NCBI GenBank assembly: GCA_910583745.1
Contig: CAJTZC010000002.1
Span: forward strand, 1-64,000
DNA from: an uncultured Bacilli bacterium
GTDB taxonomy: Bacteria; Bacillota_I; Bacilli_A; RF39; UBA660
DNA length: 64,000 bases
Direction: 5' to 3'
The first letter of the stretch is position 1; each line of letters begins with the position of its first letter. The notes under the pieces were generated by a model, which was not told where the DNA came from, did no database searches, and worked only from the letters and a program-made list of their open reading frames with translations. The position numbers and the translations under genes are program-made. Positions 8,751-17,424 of the stretch are shown piece by piece.

Positions 8751-9260
8751 ATGTCGAAGAAAGTTATATTTTTAGATTTTGATGGTGTTTTGAATAGTAC
8801 ACAAACTTATAAACAGAATAACGGGGATAGGCTTTTTTATGGTCGAAAGTCGCATTGGAGTTGGGAACTTTTAATGAAATCAGTCGTTTCTCACTACGAT
8901 TTTTATAAAATTCAACTGTTGAAAAGTATATGTTTTTCCACAGGCGCAGAAATCGTAGGCGTTTCTGCTGAAGTAACGTCTAAATATTATCCATTGGTCG
9001 AGGAAGTCTTCGTCAATATGGGTCTACCTATCGTCGATGCCATTTCCAGCGAATACGGGCGAGCGAATGCAATTCAAACATATCTCATGGACCACGATGT
9101 GGAGAGATTTATCGTCTTGGACGATGAAATATTTATGGGTTATGAGGATTTTTGGGATTTTGTCGTAAAGACAGATTTTTATAATGAGGGATTGACGGAG
9201 GAGCTTGCTGAGGAAGCAGTTATGATTTTAGGACCTAAAAAACACATCAATTTGAAATGA
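8751..9260 (+). CDS. HAD-superfamily protein (RNA-repair-associated HAD type)
   Basis: The 169-residue protein begins K-K-V-I-F-L-D-F-D-G-V-L-N-S, the motif I of HAD phosphatases (nucleophile Asp of D-x-D-G). It continues with F-S-T-G-A-E-I-V-G-V-S near motif II and F-I-V-L-D-D-E near motif IV. This compact layout resembles the HAD domain of Swiss-army-knife RNA repair proteins (HAD_SAK), which is inference. Substrate unknown. Start ATG 8751 follows GAGGTGA. It converges on the PBP gene through a shared terminator. Confidence 0.75.
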   Translation: MSKKVIFLDFDGVLNSTQTYKQNNGDRLFYGRKSHWSWELLMKSVVSHYDFYKIQLLKSICFSTGAEIVGVSAEVTSKYYPLVEEVFVNMGLPIVDAISSEYGRANAIQTYLMDHDVERFIVLDDEIFMGYEDFWDFVVKTDFYNEGLTEELAEEAVMILGPKKHINLK

Positions 9261-9270
9261 TGTGTTTTAG
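9238..9270. terminator. Bidirectional terminator between convergent genes
   Basis: AAAACACATCA (9239-9249) pairs with TGATGTGTTTT (9258-9268). T-rich tracts flank both strands. The stop codons of both converging genes (9258-9260 and 9267-9269) lie inside the hairpin. Confidence 0.9.
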
Positions 9271-11222
9271 TTTGAAAGATATACAGAAGGCTCTGAACCT
9301 TTTACAAAGTAGAACAAGGAGTTTTTGCCATTTGTCACGAAGTCTCCCGTTATAGGGTGCAGAGGTATGCTCACGATGTTGCTCGGTTTTTCATACCACG
9401 TTTCTTCTTCCTCTTTGAGACAAGCTTCCATCGCGTCGGCCCAAATGTTTTTGGTCACTTTTGAAAATCCGACGGTCGGTTTGTTTTGGTCGTCGCCCGT
9501 CCAAATCATCATGAGAGCGTCTGGGTTGTAACCTACCACCCAATGGTCGTTGTCTGTCGTTCCCGTTTTGAGAGCATATTTTTTTGTAAGTCTTCCTTTT
9601 AAAGTGATGGCAGTAGGACTGTTGTAATCTATAAAGCTGGAGTTGTAAGCGTTCGTGAGCATCTCGTTGATAATGTATACGTTGTTATAATTTAGTATCA
9701 ATTCGTCTTCATTCTTAAATTCGTATAGTAAGTTTCCATTCATATCTTCAACCCTTCTTATGAGATGAATATCTCTTTCGTATCCGCCACTTGCTAGAGA
9801 TGCATAAGCTGTCGCATAGTCTAACATGTTCAATTCGATAGCACCTAATGCAAGGGAAGGCACAGCTTGGGTCTTTTCTTTAAGACCAAAATCTTTTAAT
9901 GTGTCGACGAGAGTATCTTCTCCTAAGAAGATGTGTGTTTTGACGGCATAGACGTTGTCGGAGTAGGCGAGCGCCGCTGCCATCGTAATCATTTTACCTC
10001 CGTATATATTATTGTAGTTGCTTGGAGAATACGTCGTATTGTTGGAGAGATTGAACGTTGTCGCTTCGCTTCGGAATGTCGAAGACATCGTAAGACCGTT
10101 GTTTAAGGCGGCATAATATAGAAACGGTTTTATCGTCGAACCGACCTGTCGTTTGGATTGTGTCACTCGATTGAATTGACTTTTGCTGTAATTTTTTCCT
10201 CCGATTAAAGCATTGACCGCGCCATCTTTAGGGTCTATATATACGGCTGCGACTTGGGTCTCGTCGTCGGGCATATTACTTTTCACTGCATTCTCTAGAG
10301 CGGTTTGCTTGTCGAGGTCGAGCGCAGTATATATTTTTAGGCCACCCGATTCAATAAGGGAATTTGGGATACTCGATATATTTTGCAGTTCGGATAAGAC
10401 GGCATCCTGGTAGTACATCAGTGTATCGAGATTGTTTTTATCTCTCTTGGCATAGATTTCTAGCTTTTCTTTATACATGTTGTTATAGTCGTCCCAAGTT
10501 ATATATCCATTGTTGACCATCGTCTCTGCTACAATCTTCGCTCTCTTGACGGCTCGTTCATAATTCGAGACGGGGTTATAGTTTCCTGGGCTTCTAGGAA
10601 TTCCCGCGAGCATGCAGGCTTCTTCCAAAGTCAAGTCCTTTGCATCTTTGTTGAAATAGTAACGGGAAGCATTTTGAATTCCATAATTTCCTTGTCCATA
10701 GTTTATCGTATTTAAATATCCCTCTAATATATCTTCTTTTGAATAATGGACCTCGAGTTCTAAGGTTAAGAAGGCTTCTTCTATCTTTCTAGACCATGTT
10801 TTATCAAAGGTGAGATACATGTTTTTTACGTATTGCTGACTTATCGTCGATGCTCCTTCGACGAGGCTCTTGTTTTTGATATTGCTGAGCACCGCGTGGA
10901 CAATTCGTATGTAGTCAAAACCTTGGTGTCTATAGAAATTTTTATCCTCTACACTGACGGTTGCGTTTTTTAGATTATCACTTATATCTTCGATGTTGAC
11001 CCATTCCGAAGAACTAGACCCTTGGTATACGAGGTTGTTTGCATTGTCGTAGATGAAGAATTTTCCGTGCGTCTTGATAGCTATCTTCGGTGAAAGAAAA
11101 GCATAGAGATAGAGACCTCCCATTGTAAGGATACCCGCAATAAATAAAATTACAAATACTTTCAAACTCGTCTTTAAAAATTTTTTAATGTTCAACTTTT
11201 TTGATTTTTTTATATTTATCAC
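9267..11222 (-). CDS. Class A penicillin-binding protein (transglycosylase/transpeptidase)
   Basis: The 651-residue bifunctional peptidoglycan synthase has a cytoplasmic basic tail and one membrane anchor (about 18-42). The GT51 glycosyltransferase domain includes V-E-D-K-N-F-Y-R-H-Q-G-F-D and E-G-A-S-T-I-S-Q-Q. The transpeptidase domain has S-T-I-K (catalytic Ser), S-D-N and K-T-G-T. It polymerises and cross-links glycan strands outside the membrane, PBP1a-like. The start is GTG at 11222; its ribosome binding site (AAGAAAG) is weak. It is one of few minus-strand genes and is divergent from the ABC operon, sharing a 123-bp intergenic region. Confidence 0.93.
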   Translation of the reverse strand: MINIKKSKKLNIKKFLKTSLKVFVILFIAGILTMGGLYLYAFLSPKIAIKTHGKFFIYDNANNLVYQGSSSSEWVNIEDISDNLKNATVSVEDKNFYRHQGFDYIRIVHAVLSNIKNKSLVEGASTISQQYVKNMYLTFDKTWSRKIEEAFLTLELEVHYSKEDILEGYLNTINYGQGNYGIQNASRYYFNKDAKDLTLEEACMLAGIPRSPGNYNPVSNYERAVKRAKIVAETMVNNGYITWDDYNNMYKEKLEIYAKRDKNNLDTLMYYQDAVLSELQNISSIPNSLIESGGLKIYTALDLDKQTALENAVKSNMPDDETQVAAVYIDPKDGAVNALIGGKNYSKSQFNRVTQSKRQVGSTIKPFLYYAALNNGLTMSSTFRSEATTFNLSNNTTYSPSNYNNIYGGKMITMAAALAYSDNVYAVKTHIFLGEDTLVDTLKDFGLKEKTQAVPSLALGAIELNMLDYATAYASLASGGYERDIHLIRRVEDMNGNLLYEFKNEDELILNYNNVYIINEMLTNAYNSSFIDYNSPTAITLKGRLTKKYALKTGTTDNDHWVVGYNPDALMMIWTGDDQNKPTVGFSKVTKNIWADAMEACLKEEEETWYEKPSNIVSIPLHPITGDFVTNGKNSLFYFVKGSEPSVYLSN

Positions 11223-11283
11223 ATTCTTTCTTTTCTATTATGATAAATATTTAAAAAAGTATAATAATTAAAAAATAAGTATT

Positions 11284-11317
11284 TTGTAACTCACTTGTAA
11301 CTTTGGTATCATATATT
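11284..11317 (+). promoter_or_regulatory. Direct-repeat operator and -10 of the ABC/two-component operon
   Basis: TTGTAAC occurs at 11284-11290 and again at 11295-11301, exactly 11 bp apart (TTGTAACTCACTTGTAAC). A TATATT -10 candidate follows at 11312-11317, and no normal -35 is present at the right spacing. Eleven-bp direct repeats just upstream of a -10 are the usual binding architecture of OmpR/PhoB-type regulators, and such a regulator is encoded in this cluster (14600). The regulator assignment is inference. The site also lies upstream of the divergent PBP gene. Confidence 0.6.
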
Positions 11318-11345
11318 TAATCTGTAAAACGAAAGGAGCAACTTT

Positions 11346-12014
11346 ATGGAAATTTTAAAAGTTGAGAATTTAACAAAAGTTTATGGGAAGGGTGACGCGA
11401 AGGTTATCGCTCTCGACAATGTCTCTTTTTCAGTGGAAAAGGGAGAATTTGTGGCCATAGTCGGTGCCAGCGGTTCTGGTAAATCGACACTTCTGCATTT
11501 GATAGGCGGTGTCGACCGACCTACGAGTGGAAAAGTTTATATCGATGGGAAGGATATCTATTCTTTCGATGACGATAAGTTGGCGATTTTTAGAAGAAGA
11601 CAAGTCGGTTTAATTTATCAATTCTATAATCTTATACCGATTCTGAATGTCGAAGAAAATATTGCGCTTCCTATGAACCTAGACAATCGAAAAGTCGATA
11701 AAAAACAGATGGATACTTTGGTCGAACTTCTCGGATTGGACAAAAGAAGAAACCATCTTCCTAATGAATTGTCAGGAGGACAACAGCAGAGAACTTCTAT
11801 AGGAAGGGCACTGATTACGAATCCTGCCATCATTCTTGCCGACGAACCGACTGGAAACTTGGATTCAAAATCGAGCGACGAAATTGTCGAACTTTTGAGA
11901 AAGTCGAACAAGGATTACAAGCAGACGATAGTGATGATTACTCATAACATGGAAATCGCTAAATGTGCCGATAGGATTATCGAACTCGAAGATGGCAAGA
12001 TTGTGAGGGAATAA
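11346..12014 (+). CDS. ABC transporter ATP-binding protein (MacB/LolD type)
   Basis: The 222-residue nucleotide-binding subunit has Walker A G-A-S-G-S-G-K-S-T, signature L-S-G-G-Q-Q-Q-R and Walker B I-I-L-A-D-E-P-T-G-N-L-D-S. It belongs to the exporter subfamily that pairs with FtsX-domain permeases, often for peptide antibiotic or lipoprotein export. It lies 1 bp from its permease. AAAGGAG precedes the ATG. Confidence 0.95.
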   Translation: MEILKVENLTKVYGKGDAKVIALDNVSFSVEKGEFVAIVGASGSGKSTLLHLIGGVDRPTSGKVYIDGKDIYSFDDDKLAIFRRRQVGLIYQFYNLIPILNVEENIALPMNLDNRKVDKKQMDTLVELLGLDKRRNHLPNELSGGQQQRTSIGRALITNPAIILADEPTGNLDSKSSDEIVELLRKSNKDYKQTIVMITHNMEIAKCADRIIELEDGKIVRE

Positions 12015-12015
12015 A

Positions 12016-14529
12016 ATGAACATTTTAAAAAAATTGACGATTAAAAATCTCTCTCTAAATAGGAAACGTGCAGTTGGGACTGTCATAGGAATCATTCTAT
12101 CCGTCGCTTTAATCTGTGCGGTCGCAGGAATGTTTGCGAGTCTGCAAGCCACTTTGGTCGAGAATGCCGTGAACGAGTATGGTTATTATCATCTCGCTTT
12201 AGAAGGTATAAATACAGAGAAGTATGAAAATTTACTTCACAACAAAGATGTCAAAAACGTACTGAAACTTTATAGTTTCGGTCATTCAAAAATCGCCGTG
12301 AACGGCGAGGAAGGCGAGGCACTCATGCAGATTTTCTCTACGGATAGAGAAGATTTGGACGGGCTGCGCTTTCATCTCGAGGAAGGAAAGTATCCAACAA
12401 GTCCTAATGAAATTGTCTTGAGTAAGCCTTTGATGTCGACGAGCAATTATAAAATAGGAGACATCATCGACCTCGAGGTGGGCGAAAGAAAGACAAATGA
12501 TGGGCACGAATTGACGGATCGAAATCCTTATCATCCTGAAGAGGAACATCTGGAAGATACTACATCTCGGCAGTATAAAATCGTCGGTGTCATCTCTAGA
12601 CCAAACTGGGGTCGCGTTTATTATGGTGTCACGGCAAAAGGGTCGAGCGATAAAATAAAAGCATATGTTGCGTTGAAAAAACCGACAAGTTATAAAAAAT
12701 CTATTCCCGAAATTGTCGGTGCAAAAGACATGGACGACGTCTATGCAAGCGAAGACAGAGGCTATGCATACTGTACGGTAAATAATGAACTTCTTCGTTG
12801 GGAAGCGTTTAAATTCTCTGATTCGACTCTAAATACGTTGTATTCTGTCGGTGCGGTCGTCATCATTATCATCGTCGTCTCCAGTGTGTTCTGTATCCGC
12901 AATTCGTTCGCCATATCGACGTTGGAAAAGATGAAGATGTATGGCATGCTCGCGAGTGTCGGAGCGACCAAAAAACAGATAAAAAAAAGCGTCATCTATG
13001 AAGGTTTTCTATTGGGAACGATAGGAATACCAGTCGGTGTCATCTCAGGAATTTTTGCAGACTTTGTTTTAATTAAAGTGGTCAACTTCATCTTAGGAGA
13101 AAATTTTGTCAACTATGTTTCTGGACTCGTCTTTAAAGTTTCGTATTTTGCTATCGGCATTGCCATCGTCTTAGGATTGGTGACGATATATCTTTCTTCT
13201 ATCTTTTCTGCCATCAAGGCCAGTAGGGTCAGCCCTATCGAGAACTTGAGGAATACGAATGATATCAAGATTACGTCGAAGAAAATGAAAACTCCTAAAC
13301 TCGTTTCAGAAATATTTAAAACAGGCGGGACTTTGGCCTATAAGAATTTAAAACGCAGTAAAAAGAAATATAGAACGACTGTCATTTCATTGACTATCAG
13401 TATCTTTGTATTCATTTCGATGAGCGCGTTTATCAACGAGACTTCGAGAGAAAGTCGACTCTATTATACAGATTATGACTATACTGTAGAGGTTTATAAT
13501 GCTGCACATTTGGAAAAAGAAGCCATCGATAAAATAAAAGCTTTAAAGAGTTATGAACATATCTACTTTATCTATGAGGCCAATGCCTATGTCTCTCTCG
13601 ACGATTTAAGTAAAACAGTCTACTATGACGACGATGAAACTCCTTTACAGAAAGACCGCAGTGAAATTGGCCTCTTGGCTTTGGATGATGAATCGTTTAA
13701 AGCGTATGCAAAAAAAATGAATGTCTCTTATGAAAAAGTAAAAGACAAAGGGATTTTGGTCGACGAATATCGATATTACTCTACCAAAACGGAAGCGGAG
13801 AAAAGAGTTCGAAAATATTCTTATAAAGTAGGCGAAAGAATACAAGGTTCGATGAGGGTCGGTGAAAACGACGAAGTCAAAGTCGATTTTGAGGTCGGGG
13901 AAGTCACTACAGTTAGACCGTATGGTTATGAGCAAATGTATTATGATGGAGGATATCTCGTAATAAATAGAGATGTCTATGAAGATATCGATATGTATCT
14001 CAATAGGATTTTAGTCGACGTCGAAGATACAGAGAAATTTATTAAGGATTTAAATGCTCTAGAAACGAAGGTCTCTGTGGCTGATTTGAAAGCTCTCGTC
14101 AAGAATCAAAAAGCGTTTCTATTGGTATTGAGTATCTTCTTATACGGTTTTATAGCTGTCATCACTTTAATCGGTGTTACGAATATCTTTAATACTATTA
14201 CGGCAAATATGGAGTTGCGCAGTAAAGAATTTGCAATGTTCAAAAGTATCGGAATGACAAAAAAGGAATTTAACAGAATGATCAATTTGGAGACATTGTT
14301 CTATTCCTTTAAATCTCTCTTCTATGGTATTATTTTAGGATTAGTTGGTGCATATTACATTCACCAAGGTTATGTAGCTAAAAGTGAGGGTCCATTCATG
14401 ATTCCTATCACTGCGATACTCATCTCCTCTCTATTCGTATTTGTTATAGTTAGCTTAATTATGAAATATTCGATAAAAAAGATTAACAAATTGAATACAA
14501 TAGAGACGATAAGAAACGAGAACATTTAA
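12016..14529 (+). CDS. ABC transporter permease with two FtsX domains
   Basis: The 837-residue membrane protein has two FtsX-like halves. The first has an N-terminal membrane segment (about 20-42), an outside domain (about 45-265) and three segments to about 405. The second has a segment near 450-470, another outside domain (about 475-690) and three C-terminal segments. This double layout with large outside domains fits MacB-like mechanotransmission or peptide-export permeases rather than BceB, which has one outside domain and ten segments. Substrate unknown. The terminator spans its stop codon. Confidence 0.9.
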   Translation: MNILKKLTIKNLSLNRKRAVGTVIGIILSVALICAVAGMFASLQATLVENAVNEYGYYHLALEGINTEKYENLLHNKDVKNVLKLYSFGHSKIAVNGEEGEALMQIFSTDREDLDGLRFHLEEGKYPTSPNEIVLSKPLMSTSNYKIGDIIDLEVGERKTNDGHELTDRNPYHPEEEHLEDTTSRQYKIVGVISRPNWGRVYYGVTAKGSSDKIKAYVALKKPTSYKKSIPEIVGAKDMDDVYASEDRGYAYCTVNNELLRWEAFKFSDSTLNTLYSVGAVVIIIIVVSSVFCIRNSFAISTLEKMKMYGMLASVGATKKQIKKSVIYEGFLLGTIGIPVGVISGIFADFVLIKVVNFILGENFVNYVSGLVFKVSYFAIGIAIVLGLVTIYLSSIFSAIKASRVSPIENLRNTNDIKITSKKMKTPKLVSEIFKTGGTLAYKNLKRSKKKYRTTVISLTISIFVFISMSAFINETSRESRLYYTDYDYTVEVYNAAHLEKEAIDKIKALKSYEHIYFIYEANAYVSLDDLSKTVYYDDDETPLQKDRSEIGLLALDDESFKAYAKKMNVSYEKVKDKGILVDEYRYYSTKTEAEKRVRKYSYKVGERIQGSMRVGENDEVKVDFEVGEVTTVRPYGYEQMYYDGGYLVINRDVYEDIDMYLNRILVDVEDTEKFIKDLNALETKVSVADLKALVKNQKAFLLVLSIFLYGFIAVITLIGVTNIFNTITANMELRSKEFAMFKSIGMTKKEFNRMINLETLFYSFKSLFYGIILGLVGAYYIHQGYVAKSEGPFMIPITAILISSLFVFVIVSLIMKYSIKKINKLNTIETIRNENI

Positions 14530-14545
14530 TAGGTGTTCTCTTTTT
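14518..14545 (+). terminator. Intrinsic terminator spanning the permease stop codon
   Basis: GAGAACA (14518-14524) pairs with TGTTCTC (14534-14540), followed by TTTTT. The TAA stop (14527-14529) lies in the loop. Confidence 0.88.
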
Positions 14546-14599
14546 CTGGACTAGAGACAGAATTATTTGGTAGAATATTTTTAAGAAAGGCCGGTTTTT

Positions 14600-15253
14600 A
14601 TGAATATATTGTTAGTCGAAGACAATGAAAGCATCGTCAAGGGGTTAGAATATTTTTTTGATAAAGAAGGATTCAAGACTGTCATTGCGGATACAATTCG
14701 TGGGGCGAGGGAGCAATTAGAGAGGTACACTCCAGATTTAGTTGTCCTCGATATATCCCTTCCCGATGGGAATGGTTTAAAATTATATAAGAATTTCATC
14801 TATGAGCTCTCTATTCCAACTATTTTTTTGACTGCTGTGGACGAGGAGGAGACAGTGGTCGAAGGCCTCGATATGGGAGCAGAGGATTATATAACAAAAC
14901 CTTTTTCGACAAAGGAGCTGATTGCGCGCATTAAAAAGATTTGGGCAAGAAACAAAAAAGAAACGGTCAAGCGAGTGGAAGACATCGAGTACGATTTGGA
15001 AAAAATGGTCGTCTCTCGAAATGGCAAAATTATCGAATTGACGAGCTTGGAACTTAAAATATTGAATTTACTCTTTCAAAATCTCGGAATGGTTATCACT
15101 CGCGATACGATTTTAAATAAGATATGGGAATGGACTGGGAATGACGTCGACGACCATACTGTTACAGTGTATATCAAAAGGATAAGAGAAAAACTCGGGA
15201 CGGACATCATAAAAACTTTGAAAGGTATCGGTTATAGAGTCGATGGAAAATAA
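14600..15253 (+). CDS. OmpR-family response regulator
   Basis: The 217-residue regulator has a receiver domain with acidic pocket E-D-N and phospho-acceptor Asp51 in V-V-L-D-I-S-L-P, Lys in T-K-P-F, and a C-terminal winged helix (about 125-217). It should bind DNA as a tandem dimer once phosphorylated by the kinase encoded next. The 11-bp repeats upstream of the ABC operon are a plausible target. It overlaps the kinase gene by 11 bp. The ATG follows AAGAAAGG. Confidence 0.95.
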   Translation: MNILLVEDNESIVKGLEYFFDKEGFKTVIADTIRGAREQLERYTPDLVVLDISLPDGNGLKLYKNFIYELSIPTIFLTAVDEEETVVEGLDMGAEDYITKPFSTKELIARIKKIWARNKKETVKRVEDIEYDLEKMVVSRNGKIIELTSLELKILNLLFQNLGMVITRDTILNKIWEWTGNDVDDHTVTVYIKRIREKLGTDIIKTLKGIGYRVDGK

Positions 15254-16457
15254 AACTTTATTTAAAAAATATTTTATTGTCAGTTTGCTCATCTGCATTT
15301 TTAGCTTTGTTGCATTTTCGATTTTTAATGCTTATCGGTTTTCTCAAATAAAAAGAATGACAAACGAAAGAATTTCTTCGATAGTGTCCGCTGTAAAGGA
15401 GAAATATCCCGATGTAAAAAACTCGGATTTGGTCGAGGCTCTGGAAAAAGGTTCGGTGAATAAAGACATTCTCCGAGAATTCGGTTACGATTTTGAAGAG
15501 GACATTTTTATCATCGGTTTAGAAGAAGAAAAAAATCAGGCAATATTTATAGGTGGAGTTCTGCTATGTGGTTCTCTCGGATCGCTCCTCTTTGTATTTG
15601 TCCTATATAATTGTAAGGTCAATAGAGAAGTCAGAAAAATCATTTCTCTCGTCAATAAGATAAATCACCATAATTATGAATTGGAAATTGAGACTTATAG
15701 CGAAGATGAATTATCGATTTTGAAAAGTGAAATCTATAAAATGACTATCATGTTGAAAGAAGTTGCTGACAATTCTTTGAAAGATAAAGTTCAATTAAAA
15801 AATACTCTTGCCGACATCTCTCATCAATTGAAGACTCCTCTCACCTCTATTACCATCATGTTAGAAGCTATATTAGATGACGAAGAAATGGATAAAGAAA
15901 TCCGTAAGAATTTTTTGAAGGATATCAAAAGAGACATTGCGAATATAAACTTTTTAGTGCAATCACTTTTGAAGCTGTCTAAATTCGATGCGAATGCCAT
16001 CCATTTTATAAATTCTACGATTTCGCTTCAAGAAATTGTCCGCGATTCCATTAAAAATATCGAGTCTCTGTGCGATTTGAAGAAAATCGATATCGATGTC
16101 GTCGAACAGGACAAAATATGTATCGAAGCAGATTTGAGGTGGCAAGTAGAAGCTGTGACAAATATCTTGAAAAATTGCGTCGATTATTCTCCTGAAAATA
16201 GTAATATCGTTATACGCTTTGAATCCAACAAAATTTATTCTTCTATCATCGTCGAGGATCACGGAAAGGGCATCGATAAGAAAGACTTGAGTCATATTTT
16301 TGAAAGGTTTTACAAAGGTCGGAATTCTTCGAAAGACAGTGTGGGTATAGGTTTGGCGCTTGCGAAGAGTATCGTCGAGCAAAATGGCGGACATATCTTT
16401 GTCGATTCAGAAGTCGGCCGCGGAACTACTTTTAAAATCAATTATTATTTAAAATAG
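15243..16457 (+). CDS. Sensor histidine kinase
   Basis: The 404-residue kinase has two membrane segments (about 10-30 and 97-120) enclosing a short extracytoplasmic sensor of about 65 residues, then a linker, a HisKA dimerisation domain with phospho-His about 194 in I-S-H-Q-L-K-T-P-L-T, and an ATPase domain with N-box, D-H-G-K-G-I and G-I-G-L-A-L-A-K. It phosphorylates the response regulator encoded just upstream. The outside domain is too large for a BceS-type intramembrane sensor. Signal unknown. Confidence 0.94.
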   Translation: MENKTLFKKYFIVSLLICIFSFVAFSIFNAYRFSQIKRMTNERISSIVSAVKEKYPDVKNSDLVEALEKGSVNKDILREFGYDFEEDIFIIGLEEEKNQAIFIGGVLLCGSLGSLLFVFVLYNCKVNREVRKIISLVNKINHHNYELEIETYSEDELSILKSEIYKMTIMLKEVADNSLKDKVQLKNTLADISHQLKTPLTSITIMLEAILDDEEMDKEIRKNFLKDIKRDIANINFLVQSLLKLSKFDANAIHFINSTISLQEIVRDSIKNIESLCDLKKIDIDVVEQDKICIEADLRWQVEAVTNILKNCVDYSPENSNIVIRFESNKIYSSIIVEDHGKGIDKKDLSHIFERFYKGRNSSKDSVGIGLALAKSIVEQNGGHIFVDSEVGRGTTFKINYYLK

Positions 16458-16458
16458 T

Positions 16459-16488
16459 TTGTATTTTCTTTTCTTTTTATTATATAAT
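16459..16488 (+). promoter_or_regulatory. Predicted promoter of the YwiB-like gene
   Basis: TTGTAT (16459-16464) and TATAAT (16483-16488) are 18 bp apart, right after the kinase stop codon. The start codon lies 17 bp downstream, so the leader is very short. Confidence 0.55.
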
Positions 16489-16505
16489 AGGGCCGGTGAA
16501 GAAGT

Positions 16506-16865
16506 ATGAATATGACATTTTCTTTTTTAAACAAAGATATTCTTTGTGTCGAAGCAGATTTAGAATGTAATCTCGAGGAAGGGTATTACGTTTTTGAATA
16601 CGGCAATCAAACTTTTCGAGTACGAGCTGATGAGGATTTTCACTTTGTCAAAGAGGGGAAGGAAGACGTATTTGAAATTTTTCGTTCTTCGCACGATAAA
16701 CGGTGCACTTATACATTGAAGAAAGAAAACCTATCGTTCGACATAAAAATCCTCGATTTGAAGGTCAAAAAAGAGGATAAAAAAGTCACAATAAAATATA
16801 ATATTGAGAGTGATGTCGAAGATGGAGTTTATAATACGAAAACAGTTATTTTAGATTTCAAATGA
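16506..16865 (+). CDS. Small beta-rich protein, possibly YwiB-like (DUF1934)
   Basis: The 119-residue soluble protein is predicted to be mostly beta strands, with alternating charged and hydrophobic residues throughout. The C-terminal part (D-I-K-I-L-D-L-K-V-K-K-E-D-K-K-V-T-I-K-Y) resembles the end of DUF1934/YwiB proteins, and ywiB lies near rpoE in Bacillus. The match is loose and the N-terminus is not recognisable, so this is tentative. ATG follows GGCCGGTGAAG. Confidence 0.7.
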   Translation: MNMTFSFLNKDILCVEADLECNLEEGYYVFEYGNQTFRVRADEDFHFVKEGKEDVFEIFRSSHDKRCTYTLKKENLSFDIKILDLKVKKEDKKVTIKYNIESDVEDGVYNTKTVILDFK

Positions 16866-16872
16866 TTTTCGG

Positions 16873-16900
16873 TTGACAAGTATTATATAATGTGTAATAA
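16873..16900 (+). promoter_or_regulatory. Predicted promoter of rpoE
   Basis: TTGACA (16873-16878) is followed 16 bp later by TAATAA (16895-16900). A perfect TATAAT at 16886-16891 lies too close (7 bp). A further TATAAT at 16949-16954 has only a weak -35. Confidence 0.45.
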
Positions 16901-16918
16901 TTTGTTACGAGAAATTTA

Positions 16919-16951
16919 ATATGCATGTACTTCGTGATGTAGAGTGCATAT
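16919..16951 (+). promoter_or_regulatory. Leader hairpin upstream of rpoE
   Basis: ATATGCA (16919-16925) pairs perfectly with TGCATAT (16945-16951) in the rpoE leader, about 30 bases before the start. No T-run follows, so it is not a terminator. It could be a leader structure or an operator. Confidence 0.4.
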
Positions 16952-16981
16952 AATAATCTGAATGTTATGGAGGAATGTTTC

Positions 16982-17413
16982 ATGAAAAAAATTGAAATAA
17001 GCGAAGACGAGTTGGAAATGATGAACTACAACGACGTAGCACACGTTATTTTGGAAGCGCAGGGAAAGAAAATGAAACTTGTCGATCTCTTTAAAGAGGT
17101 TGGAACAGTCTTGGGATTGGAGGAAGAGGAGTATCAATCACACATCGCCGATTTTTTTGAGCTATTAAGTACAGATAAGAGATTTATCATGTTAGAAGAT
17201 GGATTCTGGGATTTAAAAATCAAACATAATAAAGGTATGGAAACTTTTGAAGACGAAGATGACGACGATGAAATCGTCTTAGAAGAAGATGCCGATGTCG
17301 AGACGGATGACGGATTCGATGACGGTGTTAAGGATTCCGACGACGATGTCGATGACGACGATTTATCCGATTTAGTCATCGTCGATGATATCGAAGATGA
17401 AGCGAATTTATAG
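16982..17413 (+). CDS. rpoE: DNA-directed RNA polymerase delta subunit RpoE
   Basis: The 143-residue protein has the folded HARE-HTH N-terminal domain (about 1-85, with D-V-A-H-V-I-L and D-G-F-W-D-L) and a very acidic disordered tail (about 90-143, mostly Asp/Glu). Delta is a Firmicutes RNA polymerase subunit that promotes enzyme recycling. Start ATG 16982 follows TGGAGGAA; an upstream in-frame ATG at 16967 would place the ribosome binding site inside the gene. prfA follows 11 bp later. Confidence 0.95.
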   Translation: MKKIEISEDELEMMNYNDVAHVILEAQGKKMKLVDLFKEVGTVLGLEEEEYQSHIADFFELLSTDKRFIMLEDGFWDLKIKHNKGMETFEDEDDDDEIVLEEDADVETDDGFDDGVKDSDDDVDDDDLSDLVIVDDIEDEANL

Positions 17414-17424
17414 GAGTGTTTGAA

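Noticed and set aside
11346..16457. A classic BceAB-BceRS bacitracin module
   Set aside because: The permease has two FtsX halves with two large outside domains and the kinase has a 65-residue sensor loop, unlike BceB and BceS.
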